49,950 nucleotides of DNA from positions 1 through 49,950 of the forward strand of contig SVNA01000012.1 in assembly GCA_015067145.1 (NCBI GenBank), read 5' to 3'. Below the pieces are notes generated by a model. The model ran no database searches. It was given only the letters and a program-made list of their open reading frames with translations, and had not been told where the DNA came from. Source of the stretch: Oscillospiraceae bacterium (lineage in GTDB: Bacteria; Bacillota; Clostridia; Oscillospirales; Ruminococcaceae). Positions 41,792-48,661 of this stretch are shown piece by piece. The translations under genes were made by a program, and so were the position numbers. Every line of letters starts with the position of its first letter. Position 1 is the first letter of the stretch.

Positions 41792-42316
41792 ATGAACGGC
41801 ACAAAAAAACTTGTAATTTCATCTCTTTTACTTGCTCTGGCACTGGTGTTGCCATTTGTGACAGGTCAGATACCTGAAATAGGAAATATGCTGCTGCCCA
41901 TGCATCTTCCTGTACTGCTTGCAGGCTTTGTGGTGGGCGGTCCCTCCGCTATGTTTATAGGTGCAGTTGCCCCTCTGCTCAGAAGTGTTCTGTGGGGTAT
42001 GCCTGTTCTCTTTCCTCGTGCAATATCCATGGCTTTTGAACTGGCAGCTTATGGCTTTGTATCAGGCTTTATATATTCAAAAAGCAAAAAGAACAATGCT
42101 TCTGTTTTTATCTCCCTTGTTATCGCTATGATTGCAGGCAGAATTATATGGGGAGTTGTTAGCATGATACTTTATGGTGCTATGGGAAACAGTTTTACTC
42201 TTGCTCTGTTTATGGCCGAAGCTTTTATAAACGCTGTTCCGGGCATTGTAATTCAGCTGATTCTTATACCGATTATTGTATCGGCTCTGAAAAAATCCAA
42301 TACTATAACAAAATAA
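41792..42316 (+). CDS. ECF transporter S component
   Basis: 174 aa, about six membrane helices, with ALALVLPFVTGQIPEIG and LLPMHLPVLLAGFVVGGPSA at the N-terminus. The latter matches substrate-binding S subunits of vitamin ECF transporters, and the MHLPVLLAG signature with LRSVLWGMPVLFPRA resembles pantothenate-type or related S components. Substrate assignment is tentative. No ATPase or T subunit is encoded nearby, so it would use a shared energising module (group II ECF). Flanked by its own promoter and terminator. Confidence 0.88.
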   Translation: MNGTKKLVISSLLLALALVLPFVTGQIPEIGNMLLPMHLPVLLAGFVVGGPSAMFIGAVAPLLRSVLWGMPVLFPRAISMAFELAAYGFVSGFIYSKSKKNNASVFISLVIAMIAGRIIWGVVSMILYGAMGNSFTLALFMAEAFINAVPGIVIQLILIPIIVSALKKSNTITK

Positions 42317-42328
42317 ACCATAAAAAAC

Positions 42329-42362
42329 AAAGGTATCCGATATTTTCGGATACCTTTCCTTT
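42329..42362. terminator. Terminator between ECF S and MATE genes
   Basis: A perfect 12-bp stem AAAGGTATCCGA / TCGGATACCTTT with a 5-base loop, followed by CCTTTTTTT on the plus strand. It sits between convergent genes; the A-rich left flank would also serve the minus strand. Confidence 0.85.
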
Positions 42363-42364
42363 TT

Positions 42365-43738
42365 TTAATGGTTTAATGCCAGCTCTGCACGTTCTTTTCT
42401 GATTATATTTTTCACGATAAATATACATGCAACTGTATTTATTGTGCCGCATATACCGTCTGAAAGCGACTGGGATATAAATGTAATTTCCGGTGCGGCA
42501 AATAGCGGAATTATGCACACCAGCACTACAAAACTTATTTTTCTGAATGCTGACATTATCAATGCTGTACCTGAACGCCCCATAGCTGTGAGACAGTCGG
42601 TTGCTGCATAGTGCATAGCCAGAGGTACAAGGCCAAAGGTGTAGGCTTTCATCCCCCATTCTGCCAGAGAGGCAAGCTCAGGATCCTGAGTGAAAAGCAT
42701 TGCTATGTGGTGAGGAACGATTCTGGAAACCACAAACATAACCGAACAGAACACAACCGCCACACCTGTTATATTGTTGAATGCCTTTATAAGCCTGTTG
42801 TAGTCCTTTGCACCATAGTTATAGCTTACAACTGCACTGGCCCCGGCAGTTATACCGCCAAGAGGATTGAGTATTGCCAAAACATAGCTTTGCACAATAG
42901 CCGATGCGGAAATCAGTTTATCCCCCATTGCCTCACCGCCGTATTTCTGCAGCACAATATTGAGGATTATTACAATAACGCTGTTGGTGCAGTACATAAT
43001 AAAAGCCGGAAAACCAAGCCTGCACACCTTTCTGATAATACGAGAGGATATATTGCGTATCCGCACCTTTATATGCACCCTTTTTCCAAAAAGGAAAAGC
43101 ATTGTCCATGTACAGGAACATCCCTGTGCAATAACCGTTGCCAGTGCGGCACCAGCCACCTGCATATTGAGCACAAACACCAGCAGCCAGTCCAGAATTA
43201 TATTTACAACCGCACCGATTATAACCGAAAACATAGCCATTCCCGCAAAACCCTGACAGGTTATAAAATAGTTCATACCTATAGTCATAACAGCAAATAC
43301 CGATCCGGTTATATAGATAGTCAGATATTCGTTTGCATAGCCAAATGTTTCCCTGCTGCCGCCAAACCAGCTGATAAGCTGACCTTTGGTGAGCATAAAT
43401 ATCACTGTAAGCATAAAGGAAAGTGCTATAAGTGCCTGAAAACAGGTTGAAAGTATATCAGACGCTTTTTCGTTGTCGCCTTCTCCCATTTTTATCGCCA
43501 TATAAACGCTGCCGCCTATGCCGATAAGATTGCCCCAGGAAGCAATAAATTCTGCTATAGGTGCACATACGCCGATACCCGCAAGGGCAACATCCCCTAT
43601 CAGAGGAATATTGCCTATAAACATTCTGTCTATTGCTGTGTACAGCACATTTACAAGCTGTGCCAGCATAGCAGGTATAGCAAGGCGAAGCACCAGCGAA
43701 AGTATGCTGTCCCGTCCCAGATCATTTGTACGTTTCAT
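42365..43738 (-). CDS. MATE family efflux transporter
   Basis: 457 aa from ATG 43738 (MKRTNDLGRDS), with AAAGGA 7 bases upstream; a start nine codons earlier lacks a ribosome site. About twelve membrane helices occur in two halves. The signatures are LAIPAMLAQLVNVLYTAIDR at the start, ASWGNLIGIGGSVYMAIKMG, and GASAVVSYNYGAKDYNRLIK in the second half. MATE proteins export cationic drugs or metabolites with Na+ or H+. The length fits the DinF/NorM-like prokaryotic branch. No regulator is adjacent. Confidence 0.93.
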   Translation of the reverse strand: MKRTNDLGRDSILSLVLRLAIPAMLAQLVNVLYTAIDRMFIGNIPLIGDVALAGIGVCAPIAEFIASWGNLIGIGGSVYMAIKMGEGDNEKASDILSTCFQALIALSFMLTVIFMLTKGQLISWFGGSRETFGYANEYLTIYITGSVFAVMTIGMNYFITCQGFAGMAMFSVIIGAVVNIILDWLLVFVLNMQVAGAALATVIAQGCSCTWTMLFLFGKRVHIKVRIRNISSRIIRKVCRLGFPAFIMYCTNSVIVIILNIVLQKYGGEAMGDKLISASAIVQSYVLAILNPLGGITAGASAVVSYNYGAKDYNRLIKAFNNITGVAVVFCSVMFVVSRIVPHHIAMLFTQDPELASLAEWGMKAYTFGLVPLAMHYAATDCLTAMGRSGTALIMSAFRKISFVVLVCIIPLFAAPEITFISQSLSDGICGTINTVACIFIVKNIIRKERAELALNH

Positions 43739-43870
43739 TTTCTTTTCCTTTATATCTTCACACAAATGTATTTTATCAATAAATTTATACTTTAATATAA
43801 CATCATTTTATAGTATAATTGATTTATAAAGTTTTTCAATATAAGAAATCCATCTTACAGGAGGTTTGTT

Positions 43871-44884
43871 ATGAATCCTAATATAAAATGGTTTAAAGAA
43901 GCAAAATATGGCATGTTCATCCACTGGGGGCTTTATTCTCTTCTTGCAGGCGAATATAAAGGCGAGCCATCCAGCGTTTATGCCGAATGGATACAGTCCC
44001 GCTGTCGTATTCCGAATGCGGAATATGAAAAGCTTTGCAACGCTTTCAACCCTGTATTTTTCGATGCTGACGAAATTGTTAGTTTTGCCAAAAGCTGTGG
44101 TATGAAATATCTTGTTATCACTACCAAACACCACGACGGTTTCGCCATGTATCATTCCAAGGTTGACCCATACAATGTGTATGATGCAACACCTTTCCAC
44201 CGTGATATTGTAGGCGAACTGAGTGCAGCCTGTGCAGCCCATGATCTAAAGTTTGGCATATATTACTCTCAGGACCTCGACTGGCACGAACAGCACGGCG
44301 GCGGTTATCTGTCCAACCATATTGAAACTGCAGGTACAACCTGGGACAACACCTGGGATTTTGACGGCGAAAAGGATTTTTCCATCTGTTTTGAAAAGAA
44401 AATTATGCCGCAGATCAGAGAAATAATGACAAACTACGGCGAAATCAGTGTTGCATGGTTTGATATGCCTATGACTCTCACACAGGAGCAGAGCCAGAAA
44501 ATCTATGACACTGTTAAGGAACTGCAGCCAAACTGCCTTATCAACAGCCGTTTGGGCAACGGTCAGTATGACTATGTTTCCCTTGGTGACAACGAAATCC
44601 CTGAAACACTGGATATTCCTGATGATGTGGACTACAACTCTGTGGACGGTCTTAAACCATCCCCTAACGGTCTTTATGAAACTGCCGCCACAATGAACAG
44701 AAGCTGGGGTTTCTCTTACCGTGACCAGAACTGGAAGAGTGCACAGCAGATTTATGACTACAAAAAACATCTGGAAAGTCTTGGTATAAACTATCTGCTC
44801 AATGTGGGGCTTGACGGTTTGGGTCGAATTCCAATGCCAAGCTACCTCACATTAAAAGAAGTTGCAGAGATGGAAAACAAATAG
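43871..44884 (+). CDS. Alpha-L-fucosidase (GH29-like), intracellular, short form
   Basis: 337 aa without signal peptide. The GH29 catalytic barrel is recognised by WFKEAKYGMFIHWGLYSLLA at the N-terminus. YLVITTKHHDGFAMYHSK (about 80-97) carries substrate-binding His residues, DLKFGIYYSQDLDWHE follows, and SVAWFDMPM holds the likely nucleophile D198. The C-terminal part (NRSWGFSYRDQNWKSAQQI) is also typical. It ends at about 337 residues, lacking the beta-sandwich of most fucosidases (430 or more). It probably acts on imported fucosylated oligosaccharides. The general acid/base cannot be fixed from sequence alone. AGGAGG precedes the ATG. Confidence 0.88.
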   Translation: MNPNIKWFKEAKYGMFIHWGLYSLLAGEYKGEPSSVYAEWIQSRCRIPNAEYEKLCNAFNPVFFDADEIVSFAKSCGMKYLVITTKHHDGFAMYHSKVDPYNVYDATPFHRDIVGELSAACAAHDLKFGIYYSQDLDWHEQHGGGYLSNHIETAGTTWDNTWDFDGEKDFSICFEKKIMPQIREIMTNYGEISVAWFDMPMTLTQEQSQKIYDTVKELQPNCLINSRLGNGQYDYVSLGDNEIPETLDIPDDVDYNSVDGLKPSPNGLYETAATMNRSWGFSYRDQNWKSAQQIYDYKKHLESLGINYLLNVGLDGLGRIPMPSYLTLKEVAEMENK

Positions 44885-44925
44885 TTCTCCTTATCAATTA
44901 AAATTATTTATCCTGTAAATACATA

Positions 44926-44958
44926 AACCGCCTTTGCTGTTGCTGAAGGCGGTTTTGT
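44926..44958 (+). terminator. Terminator after the GH29 gene
   Basis: AACCGCCTT / AAGGCGGTT stem with an 11-base loop, followed by TTGTAT. Confidence 0.75.
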
Positions 44959-45072
44959 ATATTCGCACCATCATAATGTATTAATATTTTTTTAGCAAAC
45001 AGCTTTTTATCTTCCACTTTTTTATCAAAAGCTGTCGAATAAAAATATTTTATATTTTTTACAAATAAAGTG

Positions 45073-45101
45073 TTGACAAATACAGTATACGATGTTATAA
45101 T
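45073..45101 (+). promoter_or_regulatory. Promoter of initiator tRNA-Met
   Basis: TTGACA (45073-45078), 17-base spacer, TATAAT (45096-45101): both boxes exact, 28 bases before the tRNA. Confidence 0.85.
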
Positions 45102-45128
45102 AATTTTACTTTCTCAGAAAGAATATAT

Positions 45129-45205
<77 letters not shown>

Positions 45206-45208
45206 CTT

Positions 45209-45238
45209 AAAGCCTTGCATTGCAAGGCTTTTATTTTT
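45209..45238 (+). terminator. Terminator after tRNA-fMet
   Basis: AAAGCCTTGCA / TGCAAGGCTTT, a perfect stem meeting at CATTG, followed by TTATTTTTG. Confidence 0.8.
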
Positions 45239-45276
45239 GTTTTAATTATATCGGGTGCATTATTTATATGCTTTAG

Positions 45277-45510
45277 GTGCTTTCACATTGTCGCAGAATT
45301 CCTGCTTCAATGTCTTTTTTGTTTCAGAGCACAATCCGTGCCGGTTCTGTACTCCAAAAAACACAGACAATCAAAGAGGAAATTCCGCAGATTTTCTACA
45401 GACATTATCCCGCTTACAAATCAAAGCAGTTGAACATTTCAGAATTTGCAAGAGTTTGCAATTTAAGCAGAACCACAGTTTACAAGTACATTTCTCTTTT
45501 GGAAGGTTAG
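45277..45510 (+). pseudogene. C-terminal fragment of a serine-recombinase/resolvase-like protein
   Basis: The frame (78 codons) ends in PQIFYRHYPAYKSKQLN and ISEFARVCNLSRTTVYKYIS. This resembles the terminal helix-turn-helix of resolvase/invertase-type recombinases. No catalytic domain (YxRxS) is found upstream, where only about 70 bases separate it from the tRNA-fMet terminator. I therefore read it as a decayed leftover of a mobile element next to the tRNA. There is no convincing ribosome site, and a functional small DNA-binding protein is unlikely but not excluded. Confidence 0.5.
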
Positions 45511-45559
45511 GATAAAAGAAAACAGGGAGCGAAATTCCCTGTTTCTTTTTCATTATATA

Positions 45560-46819
45560 CTATTTTCTTGTTGTTGGGTCTTCAATCGTCCATAGTTTGT
45601 GCACTTTGAAAGTTACATCTGTTATTTTTTCAGTAATGTTATGGCAGTAAATTTTTGTAGAATAGTTATACTTAGACCCTGAATATGGCAATGAAAAATA
45701 TTTACTTCCTATCTTGGTCTCACCATTCATAAGTTGCACCTCTATAGTGCCATCTATAACAGATTTTATATCTTCGTCTATAACTAATGTGTATTTTTGT
45801 GTAGAAACACTAATTACAGTAGTTCCAATTTCTGAAACTGATATTTCTTTACATATTGGACTTAAATAACCAAGCAATTCATCTTGCTCAATACTTCTAA
45901 CTGTTAGATAATCAGCTATGCTCATAATTTTGTTGAGTTTTTCTAGTTTACGTTTTATTTTATCTCGTTTTTTATAATATGGTTCTAGTTTTTCTGTTTC
46001 GGCTAAAAGCATAAATGCACCAATAGTAGCATTAGCTTTTTTTGCTGTATCTGCTCGTTGCTTTACATCCATAGCAACCATAGCACCTGCTGCACTACCT
46101 GCAATACCACTTGCTATACCACCATGAATTGCCCAATCTGGAACATGCTGCTTTGAAGACTGATAAGCTGCATTATATCCTCGCCTTATTTGGTCGATTT
46201 TATAATCATTTTCCCTCATAAGATTATTTTGAGCAGTTATCTCATCTCTTGTCGCATCTTTTAGTTTTTGAACACCATATAAATTTTTATATTTTATATT
46301 AAATTTTTCAGCAGTTATTTCTTTGTTTTTAATTGTTGCTTCTTTTGTTAGAATTTTGTTCTTGTTGGCAACTATGTAATAATTAACAAATTCATCTTTA
46401 GTTCCAATCATTTCTAATGACTTAGCTATGGTATAAATTTGGTTCTTTACTTCTTCATTTTCTATGTTACTTACATCAAGTTTTGAACATTTTCTCAAAA
46501 ATTCATCTGTTTTTTTATTATTTGTATCCGCTTTCATTTTGTTAAACGTTTCAACAAGCTTGTTATCACTTACAAAATGCCATCCAATATGTTGTGCTAC
46601 AGCTCTCAAAGCTGCTATATCTGAAGCATCTTGTATTTTTAACTGTTTACAATCGTAAATGAAACTATTCCTTTTTTGTGTTTTAGTCAAAAAGAATGAC
46701 ATTATTAACAAAAACAATCCCAAAACTATGCAAAAAATGCTACCTTCATCGCCCATATTCACAAAACCCATAATTAGTCCAGCAACTCCTGCCAATCCAC
46801 CAAATATTTCTAAACCCAT
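45560..46819 (-). CDS. Hypothetical membrane protein with glycine-zipper segment (419 aa)
   Basis: 419 aa, AT-rich codon use compared with the flanking core genes. Two N-terminal membrane helices (about 4-21 and 27-45) precede a long charged, mostly helical region (about 50-225). A glycine-zipper stretch IHGGIASGIAGSAAGAMVAM follows at 231-250, and then another Lys-rich coiled-coil-like helix (about 252-300). The C-terminal ~110 residues are beta-rich (SDV-type strands, YFSLPYSGSKYNYSTKIY). No enzyme motif is seen. Glycine zippers occur in pore-forming and membrane-inserting proteins, so an effector role is possible but speculative. It follows the 94-aa gene by 18 bases and shares its promoter. 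Confidence 0.75.
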   Translation of the reverse strand: MGLEIFGGLAGVAGLIMGFVNMGDEGSIFCIVLGLFLLIMSFFLTKTQKRNSFIYDCKQLKIQDASDIAALRAVAQHIGWHFVSDNKLVETFNKMKADTNNKKTDEFLRKCSKLDVSNIENEEVKNQIYTIAKSLEMIGTKDEFVNYYIVANKNKILTKEATIKNKEITAEKFNIKYKNLYGVQKLKDATRDEITAQNNLMRENDYKIDQIRRGYNAAYQSSKQHVPDWAIHGGIASGIAGSAAGAMVAMDVKQRADTAKKANATIGAFMLLAETEKLEPYYKKRDKIKRKLEKLNKIMSIADYLTVRSIEQDELLGYLSPICKEISVSEIGTTVISVSTQKYTLVIDEDIKSVIDGTIEVQLMNGETKIGSKYFSLPYSGSKYNYSTKIYCHNITEKITDVTFKVHKLWTIEDPTTRK

Positions 46820-46837
46820 AATACTTCTCCTTATATA

Positions 46838-47122
46838 TTATCCCCAATATTTAAGCTGTTCTAACAATTCATTGAGTTTTTCAACATAAAAACTATTTTC
46901 CAATATTTCAGATAAACCGTCTTCTCCAAAATCAAATTCTTCAGACCAATGTGAAACTTCTTCTTTATTCAAGTGTCCCGTTGCTTGTAAATACACTAAA
47001 CTCTCTTTTATAGCTTTTGTTGTATTATGCAAAAAATCTTCGGATTTCACTTTATCAATGTTATGAATATTCTTAAACCTTACCTCCAATTCCAGTGCAT
47101 AATTTAATGGGGTTCTTTCCAT
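46838..47122 (-). CDS. Small acidic hypothetical protein (94 aa)
   Basis: 94 aa, mostly helical, with no signal peptide or membrane segment. It begins MERTPLNYALELEVRFKNIH and ends NSFYVEKLNELLEQLKYWG, with an acidic centre (EEVSHWSEEFDFGEDG). AAAGGAGAG precedes the ATG. It is first in a two-gene unit with the 419-aa membrane protein and divergent from an XRE regulator. The small-acidic-plus-membrane-partner layout resembles immunity/effector or antitoxin/toxin pairs, but nothing in the sequence proves this. Confidence 0.7.
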   Translation of the reverse strand: MERTPLNYALELEVRFKNIHNIDKVKSEDFLHNTTKAIKESLVYLQATGHLNKEEVSHWSEEFDFGEDGLSEILENSFYVEKLNELLEQLKYWG

Positions 47123-47181
47123 AACAACACTCTCCTTTGTCTATTTGATACTTGCAATCAAATACTATATGTTTTTTTCTT

Positions 47182-47221
47182 ATAATAACATATATTCTTT
47201 GATGTTTCAATCGAATGAAAC
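47182..47221. promoter_or_regulatory. Divergent promoter region with shared dyad
   Basis: Minus strand: TTGAAA (47205-47210), 17-base spacer and TATTAT (47182-47187) drive the 94-aa/419-aa pair. The 18-bp dyad GTTTCA-N6-TGAAAC (47204-47221) covers that -35 box. It lies 4 bases before a TATAAT (47225-47230) that may serve the XRE gene. A regulator bound here would control both directions. Confidence 0.6.
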
Positions 47222-47284
47222 CAATATAATTAGACTAGGATGCAATTGATAAAGGTTATCATATCTATGAAGAGGTGATAATCT

Positions 47285-47596
47285 ATGTATGAGGACTTTG
47301 TAAGAGAACGGATAACACAGTTAAGGCTGAAAAAAGGTGTATCTGAATATCAAATGAGTTATGATTTAGGACATAGCAGAGGTTATGTTTACAATATCTC
47401 ATCAGGGAAGGCGTTGCCTCCATTGAAAGAATTTTTTGCTATATGCGATTACTTTGAAATAATTCCAAATCAATTTTTCGATGTAGATTCTCAAAACCCC
47501 GAACTTATCCAAAAAGCGATAGATGGTATGAACAAGCTTGATGAAAATGATTTACTTATGCTTTTGGGATTTATCAACAGACTTTTGAAAAAATAG
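47285..47596 (+). CDS. XRE-family (Cro/cI-type) transcriptional regulator
   Basis: 103 aa. The N-terminal HTH_3 domain reads ERITQLRLKKGVSEYQMSYD, then LGHSRGYVYNISSGKALPPL and EFFAICDYFEIIPNQFF. A C-terminal helical extension (LIQKAIDGMNKLDENDLLML) could dimerise. Transcribed away from the 94-aa/419-aa pair with the dyad at 47204-47221 in between, it is the natural candidate repressor of that cassette. GAAGAGGTGA precedes the ATG, and a hairpin terminator follows the stop. Confidence 0.88.
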   Translation: MYEDFVRERITQLRLKKGVSEYQMSYDLGHSRGYVYNISSGKALPPLKEFFAICDYFEIIPNQFFDVDSQNPELIQKAIDGMNKLDENDLLMLLGFINRLLKK

Positions 47597-47620
47597 CCTT
47601 CGATTTGTCGAAGGCTTTAC
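47595..47620 (+). terminator. Terminator after the XRE gene
   Basis: A perfect 9-bp stem AGCCTTCGA / TCGAAGGCT with a 4-base loop, overlapping the stop codon and followed by TTACTT (weak T run). Confidence 0.6.
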
Positions 47621-47638
47621 TTATATGAGGTGATTACT

Positions 47639-47875
47639 TTGGCTAAAGAACCGAACAATTCTGCAAAAGGCAAAAGAGATAATCAGAAGATGAAGCCTTT
47701 CTTTGTTATGCAATATCTGCTGAAAAACACCGATGAAAACAAACGAGTGACAGCGGAAATGATAAAAGACAAGTTGGCTTCTGACTGCGGCATTTCCGCA
47801 AATGTAAGGTCTATCTGTGAAGATATAAAAGAAATCAACAAAGCTTTCTATCTGTTGGAACACGAAGATGAATAG
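47639..47875 (+). CDS. Truncated WYL-type regulator: N-terminal HTH only
   Basis: 78 aa from TTG 47639 (MAKEPNNSAKGKRDNQKMKP), with GAGGTGA 5 bases upstream; a GTG three codons earlier lies inside that site. The sequence FFVMQYLLKNTDENKRVTAE and ISANVRSICEDIKEINKAF looks like the N-terminal helix-turn-helix of WYL-domain regulators common in Clostridia, which normally run to about 300 residues. The ligand-binding WYL part is missing; the frame stops at HEDE. It could be a remnant cut by rearrangement, or a stand-alone DNA-binding protein. Confidence 0.65.
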   Translation: MAKEPNNSAKGKRDNQKMKPFFVMQYLLKNTDENKRVTAEMIKDKLASDCGISANVRSICEDIKEINKAFYLLEHEDE

Positions 47876-47915
47876 ATAATCTGAGTGCGGGATTTGTTAA
47901 AAAATGAGAAAATAA

Positions 47916-47958
47916 AAAACCTTGAAAACCCTTTATTTTAAGGGATTTTCAAGGTTTT
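47916..47958 (+). terminator. Terminator after the truncated WYL gene
   Basis: A long stem AAAACCTTGAAAA-CCCTT / AAGGG-A-TTTTCAAGGTTTT with one bulged A and a 6-base loop, followed by CTTG. It may also act for the minus strand. Confidence 0.65.
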
Positions 47959-47963
47959 CTTGC

Positions 47964-47987
47964 TGGTGGAGGCGACGGGGGTCGAAC
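47964..47987 (-). other. tRNA/tmRNA 3'-end remnant: probable attachment site
   Basis: On the minus strand the 24 bases contain the T-loop sequence TTCGACC, the T-stem 3' strand CCCGT, the acceptor 3' strand CGCCTCC, a discriminator A and CCA. The matching 5' T-stem strand (ACGGG) and the rest of the RNA are absent; the sequence upstream is unrelated. The 3' end resembles tmRNA (ssrA) or a class II tRNA; I cannot decide which. Such fragments are left when an element integrates in an RNA gene. Orientation predicts the intact gene lies beyond the right edge and the element lies to the right. The roughly 150 bases between this and the next hairpin contain no gene. Confidence 0.65.
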
Positions 47988-48134
47988 TACGATTTTTAAT
48001 ACACAACCAAAATATTTGCTGCTTTTTCCACAGAACAACCGATTTTTTATGATACTTTATACCTCACAGAAAGCACAATTATTCACCTTTAAACAATAAA
48101 AGTGCGGGATAATATGCGGGAAATTTCAAACGCA

Positions 48135-48171
48135 AGAACAGCCCCGAGGGGATTCCCTCGGGGCTGTTCTT
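48135..48171. terminator. GC-rich 16-bp hairpin at the end of the lysis genes
   Basis: A perfect stem AGAACAGCCCCGAGGG / CCCTCGGGGCTGTTCT with a 4-base loop. The T run (TTTTATTCTTT) is on the plus side; on the minus side only TTG follows. It probably ends the holin transcript by stem strength and blocks transcription coming from the left. Confidence 0.7.
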
Positions 48172-48657
48172 TTATTCTTTCAATGTTTCTTTTTCATCCT
48201 GTTTTTTATCTGTAATATCCACCGCATCCTCTGTCTTCTCTTTTACATATTCGAGAATCTTCATGAGCGGCTCGGGGTAATCCACGCCGACATCGTGGAT
48301 GTTTTCAAGTATTGATATAAGCTCATTGGCCATAATCCAGAATATAACCACAAATGCGACAATGCTTGTAAACTGTATTTCAAGATGGATTGTCTGTGCC
48401 ATTGTCTGCAGAATAAAATCCACAACCCATCCCACCAGCACAAGCAGCCACATGCACACCTTTTTTGCGATTCCCCAGAATCCCACTGAACTGGAAATCT
48501 TTTCTCCTCTGCGGGCCGCTGCCATAATGCCTGTGACATAGTCCAATACATTTACAAGAACCAGTACTAAAAACGGGATTCTGAGTATACCCAGCCAATT
48601 TCCTATCATTGTAAAAAGTGCAACAAATGCCAGTTTGATATTTTCAATTTTATCCAT
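48172..48657 (-). CDS. Phage holin (TcdE/phage_holin_4-like)
   Basis: 161 aa with membrane helices near residues 25-45, 60-85 and 92-115. The motif VNVLDYVTGIMAAARRGEKISS followed by GFWGIAKKVCMWLLV (quoted separately) is the signature of the clostridial holin family that includes TcdE. A charged C-terminus (EKTEDAVDITDKKQDEKETL) is typical. Holins open the membrane so that the endolysin reaches the wall. It is encoded 4 bases after the GH25 gene, forming a lysis cassette. Confidence 0.9.
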   Translation of the reverse strand: MDKIENIKLAFVALFTMIGNWLGILRIPFLVLVLVNVLDYVTGIMAAARRGEKISSSVGFWGIAKKVCMWLLVLVGWVVDFILQTMAQTIHLEIQFTSIVAFVVIFWIMANELISILENIHDVGVDYPEPLMKILEYVKEKTEDAVDITDKKQDEKETLKE

Positions 48658-48661
48658 ATCG

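Noticed and set aside
45255-45515. Second small frame (86 codons) overlapping the recombinase fragment
   Set aside because: Only the 45277-45510 frame gives a coherent HTH sequence; the other is its shifted shadow.
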